A DNA stretch of 64,000 nt, taken from contig NW_026614267.1 in NCBI RefSeq assembly GCF_026230105.1, positions 62,001 to 126,000 of the forward strand. The letters run 5' to 3'. The DNA is from Diorhabda sublineata. Taxonomy: Eukaryota; Arthropoda; Insecta; Coleoptera; Chrysomelidae. Shown piece after piece: positions 40,601 through 54,000 of the stretch (positions within the stretch are counted from its first letter, which is position 1; each line of letters starts with the position of its first letter). Below the pieces are notes generated by a model that saw nothing but the letters and a program-made list of their open reading frames with translations, was not told the origin of the DNA and searched no databases. A program made the translations under genes and the position numbers.

Positions 40601-43569
40601 TTGTCAGATATACGCGATTAACATCCATTGAAGCCCATTGAGGTCAACTGTCACTTTGTGTTGATTGAAAATTTTCGAAGTCTATCTTCCTAATTTGAAG
40701 TCGAATTTCAACATTTCTTATATATTGGAGTGAGTTTGCATCTAACTTTGTCAGATATCGTCAATTAACATCCATTGAAGCCCATTGAGGTCGACTGTCA
40801 CTTTGTGTTGATTGAAAATTTTCAAAGTCTATCTTCCTAATGTGAAGACGAATTTCAACATTTCTCATATTTTTGAGTGAGTTTGCATCTAACTTTGTAA
40901 GATATACGCGATTAACATCCATTGAAGCCCATTGAGGTCAACTGTCACTTTGTGTTGATTGAAAATTTTCAAAGTCTATCTTCCTAATTTGAAGTCGAAT
41001 TTCAACATTTCTTATATATTGGAGTGAGTTTGCATCTAACTTTGTCAGATATCGTCAATTAACATCCATTGAAGCCCATTGAGGTCGACTGTCACTTTGT
41101 GTTGATTGAAAATTTTCAAAGTCTATCTTCCTAATGTGAAGACGAATTTCAACATTTCTCATATTTTTGAGTGAGTTTGCATCTAACTTTGTAAGATATA
41201 CGCGATTAACATCCATTGAAGCCCATTGAGGTCAACTGTCACTTTGTGTTGATTGAAAATTTTCAAAGTCTATCTTCCTAATTTGAAGCCGAATTTCAAC
41301 ATTTCTTATATATTGGAGTGAGTTTGCATCTAACTTTGTCAGATATCGTCAATTAACATCCATTGAAGCCCATTGAGGTCGACTGTCACTTTGTGTTGAT
41401 TGAAAATTTTCAAAGTCTATCTTCCTAATTTGAAGTCGAATTTCAATATTTCTCATATATTTGAGTGAGTTTGCATCTAACATCGTCAGATATCGTCGAT
41501 TAACATCCATTGAAGCACATTGAGGTCGATTGTCTATTTGTGTTGATTGAAAATTTTCAAAGTCTATCTTCCTAATTTGGAGACGAATTTCAACATTTCT
41601 CATATATTTGAGTGAGTTTGCATCTAACTTTGTCAGATATACGCGATTAACATCCATTGAAGCCCATTGAGGTCAACTGTCACTTTGTGTTGATTGAAAA
41701 TTTTCGAAGTCTATCTTGCTAATTTGAAGTCGAATTTCAACATTTCTTATATATTGGAGTGAGTTTGCATCTAACTTTGTCAGATATCGTCAATTAACAT
41801 CCATTGAAGCCCATTGAGGTCGACTGTCACTTTGTGTTGATTGAAAATTTTCAAAGTCTATCTTGCTAATTTGAAGTCGAATTTCAACATTTCTTATATA
41901 TTGGAGTGAGATTGCATCTAACTTTGTCAGATATCGTCAATTAACATCCATTGAAGCCCATTGAGGTCGACTGTCACTTTGTGTTGATTGAAAATTTTCA
42001 AAGTCTATCTTCCTAATTTGAGGTCGAATTTCAACATTTCTCATATATTTGAGTGAGTTTGCATCTAACTTTGTCAGATATCGTCGATTAACATCCATTG
42101 AAGCACATTGAGGTCAACTGTCACTTTGTGTTGATTGAAAATTTTCAAAGTCTATCTTCCTAATTTGAAGTCGAATTTCAACATTTCTCATATATTCGAG
42201 TGAGTTTGCATCTAACTTTGTCAGATATACGCGATTAACATCCATTGAAGCCCATTGAGGTCGACTGTCACTTTGTGTTGATTGAAAATTTTCAAAGTCT
42301 ATCTTCCTAATTTGAAGACGAATTTCAACATTTCTCATATATTTGAGTGAGTTTGCATCTAACTTTGTCAGATATACGCGATTAACATCCATTGAAGCCC
42401 ATTGAGATCAACTGTCAATTTGTGTTGATTGAAAATTTTCAAAGTCTATCTTCCTAATTTGAAGTCGAATTTCAACATTTCTCATATATTTGAGTGAGTT
42501 TGCATCTACCTTTGTCAGATATCGTCGATTAACATCCATTGAAGCACATTGAGGTCGATTGTCACTTTGTGTTGATTGAAAATTTTCGAAGTCTATCTTC
42601 CTAATTTGAAGTCGAATTTCAACATTTCTCATATATTGGAGTGAGTTTGCATCTAACTTTGTCAGATATAGGCGATTAACATCCATTGAAGCCCATTGAG
42701 GTCAACTGTCACTTTGTGTTGATTGAAAATTTTCGAAGTCTATCTTGCTAATTTGAAGTCGAATTTCAACATTTCTTATATATTGGAGTGAGTTTGCATC
42801 TAACTTTGTCAGATATCGTCAATTAACATCCATTGAAGCCCATTGAGGTCGACTGTCACTTTGTGTTGATTGAAAATTTTCAAAGTCTATCTTGCTAATT
42901 TGAAGTCGAATTTCAACATTTCTTATATATTGGAGTGAGTTTGCATCTAACTTTGTCAGATATAGGCGATTAAGATCCATTGAAGCCCATTGAGGTCAAC
43001 TGTCACTTTGTGTTGATTGAAAATTTTCAAAGTCTATCTTCCTAATTTGAAGTCGAATTTCAACATTTCTCATATATTTGAGTGAGTTTGCATCTAACTT
43101 TGTCAGATATCGTCGATTAACATCCATTGAAGCACATTGAGGTCGATTGTCAATTTGTGTTGATTGAAAATTTTCAAAGTCTATCTTCCTAATTTGAAGT
43201 CGAATTTCAACATTTCTCATATATTTGAGTGAGTTTGCATCTAACTTTGTCAGATATCGTCGATTAACATCCATTGAAGCACATTGAGGTCGATTGTCAA
43301 TTTGTGTTGATTGAAAATTTTCAAAGTCTATCTTCCTAATTTGAAGTCGAATTTCAACATTTCTCATATATTTGAGTGAGTTTGCATCTAACTTTGTCAG
43401 ATATCGTCGATTAACATCCATTGAAGCACATTGAGGTCGACTGTCACTTTCTGTTGATTGAAAATTTTCAAAGTCTATCTTCCTAATTTTAAGTCGAATT
43501 TCAACATTTCTCATATATTCGAGTGAGTTTGCATCTAACTTTGTCAGATATACGCGATTAACATCCATT
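37549..43569. repeat. Array region 9: first copy of the long duplicated block (41 units)
   Basis: The block begins with a short unit and runs through tagged segments: gtctatcctcc near 38476, cattgatgtcg near 38873, gcatcttactttg at 39121, aacttcgtcag near 39275, catatttttgag near 39543, and taacatcgtcag near 39860 and 41478. An internal 1,617-bp (11-unit) step links the taacatcgtcag segments. Near 42394 the tag cattgagatcaac appears. The same order of tags returns from 50896 onward, and parts of it from 46639. No gene or foreign sequence is present. Confidence 0.87.
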
Positions 43570-43710
43570 GAAGCCCATTGAGGTCAACTGTCACTTTGTG
43601 TTGATTGAAAATTGTCTATCTTCCTAATTTGGAGTCGCATTTCAACATTTCTTATATATTTGGGAGAGTTTGAATCTAACTTTGTCAGATATCGTCGATT
43701 TACATCCACT
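43570..43710. repeat. Short unit, form d (141 bp)
   Basis: Opens the first 1,464-bp series, after a cactttctg/ttttaagtcg unit. Confidence 0.9.
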
Positions 43711-45033
43711 GAAGCCAATTGAGGTCGACTGTCACTTTGTGTTGATTGAAAATTTTCAAAGTCTATGTTCCTAATTTGAAGTCGAATTTCAACATTTCTC
43801 ATATATTCGAGTGAGTTTGCATCTAACTTTGTAAGATATAGGCGATTAACATCCATTGAAGCCCATTGAGGTCGACTGTCACTTTGTGTTGATTGAAAAT
43901 TTTCAAAGTCTATCTTCCTAATTTGAAGTCGAATTTCAACATTTCTCATATATTTGAGTGAGTTTGCATCTAACTTTGTCAGATATCGTCGATTAACATC
44001 CATTGAAGCACATTGAGGTCAACTGTCACTTTGTGTTGATTGAAAATTTTCAAAGTCTATCTTCCTAATTTGAAGACGAATTTCAACATTTCTCATATAT
44101 TTGAGTGAGTTTGCATCTAACTTTGTCAGATATACGCGATTAACATCCATTGAAGCCCATTGAGGTCGACTGTCACTTTGTGTTGATTGAAAATTTTCAA
44201 AGTCTATCTTCCTAATTTGAAGACGAATTTCAACATTTCTCATATATTTGAGTGAGTTTGCATCTAACTTTGTCAGATATCGTCGATTAACATCCATTGA
44301 AGCACATTGAGGTCAACTGTCACTTTGTGTTGATTGAAAATTTTCAAAGTCTATCTTCCTAATTTGAAGACGAATTTCAACATTTCTCATATATTTGAGT
44401 GAGTTTGCATCTAACTTTGTCAGATATACGCGATTAACATCCATTGAAGCCCATTGAGGTCGACTGTCACTTTGTGTTGATTGAAAATTTTCAAAGTCTA
44501 TCTTCCTAATTTGAAGACGAATTTCAACATTTCTCATATATTTGAGTGAGTTTGCATCTAACTTTGTCAGATATCGTCAATTAACATCCATTGAAGCCCA
44601 TTGAGGTCGACTGTCACTTTGTGTTGATTGAAAATTTTCAAAGTCAATCTTCCTAATTTGAAGTCGAATTTCAACATTTCTCATATATTCGAGTGAGTTT
44701 GCATCTAACTTTGTCAGATATACGCGATTAACATCCATTGAAGCCCATTGAGGTCGACTGTCACTTTCTGTTGATTGAAAATTTTCAAAGTCTATCTTCC
44801 TAATTTTAAGTCGAATTTCAACATTTCTCATATATTCGAGTGAGTTTGCATCTAACTTTGTCAGATATCGTCGATTAACATCCATTGAAGCACATTGAGG
44901 TCGACTGTCACTTTCTGTTGATTGAAAATTTTCAAAGTCTATCTTCCTAATTTTAAGTCGAATTTCAACATTTCTCATATATTCGAGTGAGTTTGCATCT
45001 AACTTTGTCAGATATACGCGATTAACATCCATT

Positions 45034-45174
45034 GAAGCCCATTGAGGTCAACTGTCACTTTGTGTTGATTGAAAATTGTCTATCTTCCTAATTTGGAGTC
45101 GCATTTCAACATTTCTTATATATTTGGGAGAGTTTGAATCTAACTTTGTCAGATATCGTCGATTTACATCCACT
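45034..45174. repeat. Short unit, form d (141 bp)
   Basis: Opens the second (1,317-bp) series, 1,464 bases after the previous one. Confidence 0.9.
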
Positions 45175-46350
45175 GAAGCCAATTGAGGTCGACTGTCACT
45201 TTGTGTTGATTGAAAATTTTCAAAGTCTATGTTCCTAATTTGAAGTCGAATTTCAACATTTCTCATATATTCGAGTGAGTTTGCATCTAACTTTGTAAGA
45301 TATAGGCGATTAACATCCATTGAAGCCCATTGAGGTCGACTGTCACTTTGTGTTGATTGAAAATTTTCAAAGTCTATCTTCCTAATTTGAAGTCGAATTT
45401 CAACATTTCTCATATATTTGAGTGAGTTTGCATCTAACTTTGTCAGATATCGTCGATTAACATCCATTGAAGCACATTGAGGTCAACTGTCACTTTGTGT
45501 TGATTGAAAATTTTCAAAGTCTATCTTCCTAATTTGAAGACGAATTTCAACATTTCTCATATATTTGAGTGAGTTTGCATCTAACTTTGTCAGATATACG
45601 CGATTAACATCCATTGAAGCCCATTGAGGTCGACTGTCACTTTGTGTTGATTGAAAATTTTCAAAGTCTATCTTCCTAATTTGAAGACGAATTTCAACAT
45701 TTCTCATATATTTGAGTGAGTTTGCATCTAACTTTGTCAGATATCGTCGATTAACATCCATTGAAGCACATTGAGGTCAAATGTCACTTTGTGTTGATTG
45801 AAAATTTTCAAAGTCTATCTTCCTAATTTGAAGACGAATTTCAACATTTCTCATATATTTGAGTGAGTTTGCATCTAACTTTGTCAGATATACGCGATTA
45901 ACATCCATTGAAGCCCATTGAGGTCGACTGTCACTTTGTTTTGATTGAAAATTTTCAAAGTCTATCTTCCTAATTTGAAGACGAATTTCAACATTTCTCA
46001 TATATTTGAGTGAGTTTGCATCTAACTTTGTCAGATATCGTCAATTAACATCCATTGAAGCCCATTGAGGTCGACTGTCACTTTGTGTTGATTGAAAATT
46101 TTCAAAGTCAATCTTCCTAATTTGAAGTCGAATTTCAACATTTCTCATATATTCGAGTGAGTTTGCATCTAACTTTGTCAGATATACGCGATTAACATCC
46201 ATTGAAGCCCATTGAGGTCGACTGTCACTTTCTGTTGATTGAAAATTTTCAAAGTCTATCTTCCTAATTTTAAGTCGAATTTCAACATTTCTCATATATT
46301 CGAGTGAGTTTGCATCTAACTTTGTCAGATATACGCGATTAACATCCATT

Positions 46351-46491
46351 GAAGCCCATTGAGGTCAACTGTCACTTTGTGTTGATTGAAAATTGTCTAT
46401 CTTCCTAATTTGGAGTCGCATTTCAACATTTCTTATATATTTGGGAGAGTTTGAATCTAACTTTGTCAGATATCGTCGATTTACATCCACT
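46351..46491. repeat. Short unit, form d (141 bp)
   Basis: Opens the third, truncated series. Confidence 0.9.
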
Positions 46492-48108
46492 GAAGCCAAT
46501 TGAGGTCGACTGTCACTTTGTGTTGATTGAAAATTTTCAAAGTCTATGTTCCTAATTTGAAGTCGAATTTCAACATTTCTCATATATTCGAGTGAGTTTG
46601 CATCTAACTTTGTAAGATATAGGCGATTAACATCCATTGAAGCCCATTGAGGTCGACTGTCACTTTGTGTTGATTGAAAATTTTCAAAGTCTATCTTGCT
46701 AATTTGAAGTCGAATTTCAACATTTCTTATATATTGGAGTGAGTTTGCATCTAACTTTGTCAGATATCGTCAATTAACATCCATTGAAGCCCATTGAGGT
46801 CGACTGTCACTTTGTGTTGATTGAAAATTTTCAAAGTCTATCTTGCTAATTTGAAGTCGAATTTCAACATTTCTTATATATTGGAGTGAGATTGCATCTA
46901 ACTTTGTCAGATATCGTCAATTAACATCCATTGAAGCCCATTGAAGTCGACTGTCACTTTGTGTTGATTGAAAATTTTCAAAGTCTATCTTCCTAATTTG
47001 AGGTCGAATTTCAACATTTCTCATATATTTGAGTGAGTTTGCATCTAACTTTGTCAGATATCGTCGATTAACATCCATTGAAGCACATTGATGTCGATTG
47101 TCAATTTGTGTTGATTGAAAATTTTCAAAGTCTATCTTCCTAATTTGAAGACGAATTTCAACATTTCTCATATATTTGAGTGAGTTTGCATCTAACTTTG
47201 TCAGATATACGCGATTAACATCCATTGAAGCCCATTGAGGTCAACTGTCACTTTGTGTTGATTGAAAATTTTCGAAGTCTATCTTCCTAATTTGAAGTCG
47301 AATTTCAACATTTCTTATATATTGGAGTGAGTTTGCATCTTACTTTGTCAGATATCGTCAATTAACATCCATTGAAGCCCATTGAGGTCGACTGTCACTT
47401 TGTGTTGATTGAAAATTTTCAAAGTCTATCTTCCTAATTTGAAGACGAATTTCAACATTTCTCATATATTTGAGTGAGTTTGCATCTAACTTCGTCAGAT
47501 ATACGCGATTAACATCCATTGAAGCCCATTGAGGTCAACTGTCACTTTGTGTTGATTGAAAATTTTCAAAGTCTATCTTCCTAATTTGAAGTCGAATTTC
47601 AACATTTCTTATATATTGGAGTGAGTTTGCATCTAACTTTGTCAGATATCGTCAATTAACATCCATTGAAGCCCATTGAGGTCGACTGTCACTTTGTGTT
47701 GATTGAAAATTTTCAAAGTCTATCTTCCTAATGTGAAGACGAATTTCAACATTTCTCATATTTTTGAGTGAGTTTGCATCTAACTTTGTAAGATATACGC
47801 GATTAACATCCATTGAAGCCCATTGAGGTCAACTGTCACTTTGTGTTGATTGAAAATTTTCAAAGTCTATCTTCCTAATTTGAAGCCGAATTTCAACATT
47901 TCTTATATATTGGAGTGAGTTTGCATCTAACTTTGTCAGATATCGTCAATTAACATCCATTGAAGCCCATTGAGGTCGACTGTCACTTTGTGTTGATTGA
48001 AAATTTTCAAAGTCTATCTTCCTAATTTGAAGTCGAATTTCAATATTTCTCATATATTTGAGTGAGTTTGCATCTAACATCGTCAGATATCGTCGATTAA
48101 CATCCATT

Positions 48109-48255
48109 GAAGCACATTGAGGTCGATTGTCTATTTGTGTTGATTGAAAATTTTCGAAGTCTATCTTGCTAATTTGAAGTCGAATTTCAACATTTCTTAT
48201 ATATTGGAGTGAGTTTGCATCTAACTTTGTCAGATATCGTCAATTAACATCCATT
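48109..48255. repeat. Hybrid monomer marking a one-unit deletion
   Basis: The unit opens like the gaagcac/GTCGAT/gtctatttg class but changes after gaaaatttt to the cgaagtc, cttgcta and ttatatattggag form with a cgtcaatt hinge. In the homologous place at 41512 these two halves belong to neighbouring units. The hybrid therefore records loss of exactly 147 bp by exchange within the conserved palindrome region. Confidence 0.75.
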
Positions 48256-48402
48256 GAAGCCCATTGAGGTCGACTTTCACTTTGTGTTGATTGAAAATTT
48301 TCAAAGTCTATCTTGCTAATTTGAAGTCGAATTTCAACATTTCTTATATATTGGAGTGAGATTGCATCTAACTTTGTCAGATATCGTCAATTAACATCCA
48401 TT

Positions 48403-48549
48403 GAAGCCCATTGAGGTCAACTGTCACTTTGTGTTGATTGAAAATTTTCAAAGTCTATCTTCCTAATTTGAAGTCGAATTTCAACATTTCTCATATATTC
48501 GAGTGAGTTTGCATCTAACTTTGTCAGATATACGCGATTAACATCCATT
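48403..48549. repeat. Second hybrid monomer, junction in the gaagcccattgaggtc segment
   Basis: The unit starts gaagccc followed by a GTCAAC junction and a ttcgag end. The matching stretch at about 41956-42250 has a gaagccc/GTCGAC unit with gaggtcg followed by a gaagcac/GTCAAC unit. One monomer is missing and the exchange point lies in the first 16 or so bases of the unit. Confidence 0.65.
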
Positions 48550-49872
48550 GAAGCCCATTGAGGTCGACTGTCACTTTGTGTTGATTGAAAATTTTCAAAG
48601 TCTATCTTCCTAATTTGAAGACGAATTTCAACATTTCTCATATATTTGAGTGAGTTTGCATCTAACTTTGTCAGATATACGCGATTAACATCCATTGAAG
48701 CCCATTGAGATCAACTGTCAATTTGTGTTGATTGAAAATTTTCAAAGTCTATCTTCCTAATTTGAAGTCGAATTTCAACATTTCTCATATATTTGAGTGA
48801 GTTTGCATCTACCTTTGTCAGATATCGTCGATTAACATCCATTGAAGCACATTGAGGTCGATTGTCACTTTGTGTTGATTGAAAATTTTCGAAGTCTATC
48901 TTCCTAATTTGAAGTCGAATTTCAACATTTCTCATATATTGGAGTGAGTTTGCATCTAACTTTGTCAGATATAGGCGATTAACATCCATTGAAGCCCATT
49001 GAGGTCAACTGTCACTTTGTGTTGATTGAAAATTTTCGAAGTCTATCTTGCTAATTTGAAGTCGAATTTCAACATTTCTTATATATTGGAGTGAGTTTGC
49101 ATCTAACTTTGTCAGATATCGTCAATTAACATCCATTGAAGCCCATTGAGGTCGACTGTCACTTTGTGTTGATTGAAAATTTTCAAAGTCTATCTTGCTA
49201 ATTTGAAGTCGAATTTCAACATTTCTTATATATTGGAGTGAGTTTGCATCTAACTTTGTCAGATATAGGCGATTAAGATCCATTGAAGCCCATTGAGGTC
49301 AACTGTCACTTTGTGTTGATTGAAAATTTTCAAAGTCTATCTTCCTAATTTGAAGTCGAATTTCAACATTTCTCATATATTTGAGTGAGTTTGCATCTAA
49401 CTTTGTCTGATATCGTCGATTAACATCCATTGAAGCACATTGAGGTCGATTGTCAATTTGTGTTGATTGAAAATTTTCAAAGTCTATCTTCCTAATTTGA
49501 AGTCGAATTTCAACATTTCTCATATATTTGAGTGAGTTTGCATCTAACTTTGTCAGATATCGTCGATTAACATCCATTGAAGCACATTGAGGTCGATTGT
49601 CAATTTGTGTTGATTGAAAATTTTCAAAGTCTATCTTCCTAATTTGAAGTCGAATTTCAACATTTCTCATATATTTGAGTGAGTTTGCATCTAACTTTGT
49701 CAGATATCGTCGATTAACATCCATTGAAGCACATTGAGGTCGACTGTCACTTTCTGTTGATTGAAAATTTTCAAAGTCTATCTTCCTAATTTTAAGTCGA
49801 ATTTCAACATTTCTCATATATTCGAGTGAGTTTGCATCTAACTTTGTCAGATATACGCGATTAACATCCATT

Positions 49873-50013
49873 GAAGCCCATTGAGGTCAACTGTCACTTT
49901 GTGTTGATTGAAAATTGTCTATCTTCCTAATTTGGAGTCGCATTTCAACATTTCTTATATATTTGGGAGAGTTTGAATCTAACTTTGTCAGATATCGTCG
50001 ATTTACATCCACT
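49873..50013. repeat. Short unit, form d (141 bp)
   Basis: Copy of the 43570 unit at offset 6,303. Confidence 0.9.
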
Positions 50014-50895
50014 GAAGCCAATTGAGGTCGACTGTCACTTTGTGTTGATTGAAAATTTTCAAAGTCTATGTTCCTAATTTGAAGTCGAATTTCAACATTT
50101 CTCATATATTCGAGTGAGTTTGCATCTAACTTTGTAAGATATAGGCGATTAACATCCATTGAAGCCCATTGAGGTCGACTGTCACTTTGTGTTGATTGAA
50201 AATTTTCAAAGTCTTTCTTCCTAATTTGAAGTCGAATTTCAACATTTCTCATATATTTGAGTGAGTTTGCATCTAACTTTGTCAGATATCGTCGATTAAC
50301 ATCCATTGAAGCACATTGAGGTCAACTGTCACTTTGTGTTGATTGAAAATTTTCAAAGTCTATCTTCCTAATTTGAAGACGAATTTCAACATTTCTCATA
50401 TATTTGAGTGAGTTTGCATCTAACTTTGTCAGATATACGCGATTAACATCCATTGAAGCCCATTGAGGTCGACTGTCACTTTGTGTTGATTGAAAATTTT
50501 CAAAGTCTATCTTCCTAATTTGAAGACGAATTTCAACATTTCTCATATATTTGAGTGAGTTTGCATCTAACTTTGTCAGATATCGTCGATTAACATCCAT
50601 TGAAGCACATTGAGGTCAACTGTCACTTTGTGTTGATTGAAAATTTTCAAAGTCAATCTTCCTAATTTGAAGTCGAATTTCAACATTTCTCATATATTCG
50701 AGTGAGTTTGCATCTAACTTTGTCAGATATACGCGATTAACATCCATTGAAGCCCATTGAGGTCGACTGTCACTTTCTGTTGATTGAAAATTTTCAAAGT
50801 CTATCTTCCTAATTTTAAGTCGAATTTCAACATTTCTCATATATTCGAGTGAGTTTGCATCTAACTTTGTCAGATATACGCGATTAACATCCATT

Positions 50896-51036
50896 GAAGC
50901 CCATTGAGGTCAACTGTCACTTTGTGTTGATTGAAAATTGTCTATCTTCCTAATTTGGAGTCGCATTTCAACATTTCTTATATATTTGGGAGAGTTTGAA
51001 TCTAACTTTGTCAGATATCGTCGATTTACATCCACT
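50896..51036. repeat. Short unit, form d (141 bp), last in the window
   Basis: Opens the second copy of the long block. No 141-bp unit occurs in the remaining 12.9 kb. Confidence 0.9.
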
Positions 51037-54000
51037 GAAGCCAATTGAGGTCGACTGTCACTTTGTGTTGATTGAAAATTTTCAAAGTCTATGTTCCTAA
51101 TTTGAAGTCGAATTTCAACATTTCTCATATATTCGAGTGAGTTTGCATCTAACTTTGTAAGATATAGGCGATTAACATCCATTGAAGCCCATTGAGGTCG
51201 ACTGTCACTTTGTGTTGATTGAAAATTTTCAAAGTCTATCTTCCTAATTTGAAGTCGAATTTCAACATTTCTCATATATTTGAGTGAGTTTGCATCTAAC
51301 TTTGTCAGATATCGTCGATTAACATCCATTGAAGCACATTGAGGTCAACTGTCACTTTGTGTTGATTGAAAATTTTCAAAGTCTATCTTCCTAATTTGAA
51401 GACGAATTTCAACATTTCTCATATATTTGAGTGAGTTTGCATCTAACTTTGTCAGATATACGCGATTAACATCCATTGAAGCCCATTGAGGTCGACTGTC
51501 ACTTTGTGTTGATTGAAAATTTTCAAAGTCTATCTTCCTAATTTGAAGACGAATTTCAACATTTCTCATATATTTGAGTGAGTTTGCATCTAACTTTGTC
51601 AGATATAGGCGATTAACATCCATTGAAGCCCATTGAGGTCAACTGTCACTTTGTGTTGATTGAAAATTTTCGAAGTCTATCTTGCTAATTTGAAGTCGAA
51701 TTTCAACATTTCTTATATATTGGAGTGAGTTTGCATCTAACTTTGTCAGATATCGTCAATTAACATCCATTGAAGCCCATTGAGGTCGACTGTCACTTTT
51801 TGTTGATTGAAAATTTTCAAAGTCTATCCTCCTAATTTGAAGACGAATTTCAACATTTCTCATATATTTGAGTGAGTTTGCATCTAACTTTGTCAGATAT
51901 CGTCGATTAACATCCATTGAAGCCCATTGAGGTCAACTGTCACTTTGTGTTGATTGAAAATTTTCAAAGTCTATCTTCCTAATTTGAAGACGAATTTCAA
52001 CAATTCTCATATATTTGAGTGAGTTTGCATCTAACTTTGTCAGATATACGCGATTAACATCCATTGAAGCCCATTGAGGTCGACTGTCACTTTGTGTTGA
52101 TTGAAAATTTTCAAAGTCTATCTTCCTAATTTGAAGTCGAATTTCAACATTTCTCATATATTTGAGTGAGTTTGCATCTAACTTTGTCAGATATCGTCGA
52201 TTAACATCCATTGAAGCACATTGATGTCGATTGTCAATTTGTGTTGATTGAAAATTTTCAAAGTCTATCTTCCTAATTTGAAGACGAATTTCAACATTTC
52301 TCATATATTTGAGTGAGTTTGCATCTAACTTTGTCAGATATACGCGATTAACATCCATTGAAGCCCATTGAGGTCAACTGTCACTTTGTGTTGATTGAAA
52401 ATTTTCGAAGTCTATCTTCCTAATTTGAAGTCGAATTTCAACATTTCTTATATATTGGAGTGAGTTTGCATCTTACTTTGTCAGATATCGTCAATTAACA
52501 TCCATTGAAGCCCATTGAGGTCGACTGTCACTTTGTGTTGATTGAAAATTTTCAAAGTCTATCTTCCTAATTTGAAGACGAATTTCAACATTTCTCATAT
52601 ATTTGAGTGAGTTTGCATCTAACTTCGTCAGATATACGCGATTAACATCCATTGAAGCCCATTGAGGTCAACTGTCACTTTGTGTTGATTGAAAATTTTC
52701 AAAGTCTATCTTCCTAATTTGAAGTCGAATTTCAACATTTCTTATATATTGGAGTGAGTTTGCATCTAACTTTGTCAGATATCGTCAATTAACATCCATT
52801 GAAGCCCATTGAGGTCGACTGTCACTTTGTGTTGATTGAAAATTTTCAAAGTCTATCTTCCTAATGTGAAGACGAATTTCAACATTTCTCATATTTTTGA
52901 GTGAGTTTGCATCTAACTTTGTAAGATATACGCGATTAACATCCATTGAAGCCCATTGAGGTCAACTGTCACTTTGTGTTGATTGAAAATTTTCAAAGTC
53001 TATCTTCCTAATTTGAAGCCGAATTTCAACATTTCTTATATATTGGAGTGAGTTTGCATCTAACTTTGTCAGATATCGTCAATTAACATCCATTGAAGCC
53101 CATTGAGGTCGACTGTCACTTTGTGTTGATTGAAAATTTTCAAAGTCTATCTTCCTAATTTGAAGTCGAATTTCAATATTTCTCATATATTTGAGTGAGT
53201 TTGCATCTAACATCGTCAGATATCGTCGACTAACATCCATTGAAGCACATTGAGGTCGATTGTCTATTTGTGTTGATTGAAAATTTTCAAAGTCTATCTT
53301 CCTAATTTGGAGACGAATTTCAACATTTCTCATATATTTGAGTGAGTTTGCATCTAACTTTGTCAGATATACGCGATTAACATCCATTGAAGCCCATTGA
53401 GGTCAACTGTCACTTTGTGTTGATTGAAAATTTTCGAAGTCTATCTTGCTAATTTGAAGTCGAATTTCAACATTTCTTATATATTAGAGTGAGTTTGCAT
53501 CTAACTTTGTCAGATATCGTCAATTAACATCCATTGAAGCCCATTGAGGTCGACTGTCACTTTGTGTTGATTGAAAATTTTCAAAGTCTATCTTGCTAAT
53601 TTGAAGTCGAATTTCAACATTTCTTATATATTGGAGTGAGATTGCATCTAACTTTGTCAGATATCGTCAATTAACATCCATTGAAGCCCATTGAGGTCGA
53701 CTGTCACTTTGTGTTGATTGAAAATTTTCAAAGTCTATCTTCCTAATTTGAGGTCGAATTTCAACATTTCTCATATATTTGAGTGAGTTTGCATCTAACT
53801 TTGTCAGATATCGTCGATTAACATCCATTGAAGCACATTGATGTCGATTGTCAATTTGTGTTGATTGAAAATTTTCAAAGTCTATCTTCCTAATTTGAAG
53901 ACGAATTTCAACATTTCTCATATATTTGAGTGAGTTTGCATCTAACTTTGTCAGATATACGCGATTAACATCCATTGAAGCCCATTGAGGTCAACTGTCA

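Larger units (their letters stand above)
43570..46638. repeat. Array region 10: nested 1,464/1,317-bp repeat opened by short units (21 units)
   Basis: Short units at 43570, 45034 and 46351 each open a similar series. The first interval is 1,464 bp (nine full units plus 141 bp) and the second 1,317 bp (eight full units plus 141 bp). The second copy has two rather than three units of the gtcaatcttcc / cactttctg type before the next short unit. Inside each copy a 294-bp dimer (gacg units, about 44005-44298) is itself doubled. The third copy is truncated at about 46638. A related interval of 1,023 bp (six full units plus 141 bp) lies between 49873 and 50896. Confidence 0.85.
46639..50895. repeat. 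Array region 11: patchwork of blocks from 39-44 kb (29 units)
   Basis: Three source blocks are joined. About 46790-47230 matches about 40190-40630 (offset 6,597). About 47230 to 48110 follows the order of both 39030 onward and 41510 leftward (gcatcttactttg at 47335, offset 8,214 from 39121; taacatcgtcag near 48074). From 48417 to about 50600 it matches 42114 to about 44300 at an offset of 6,303. The shift from 6,597 to 6,303 is two missing monomers, each visible as a hybrid unit (48109 and 48403). One short unit lies at 49873. Confidence 0.85.
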
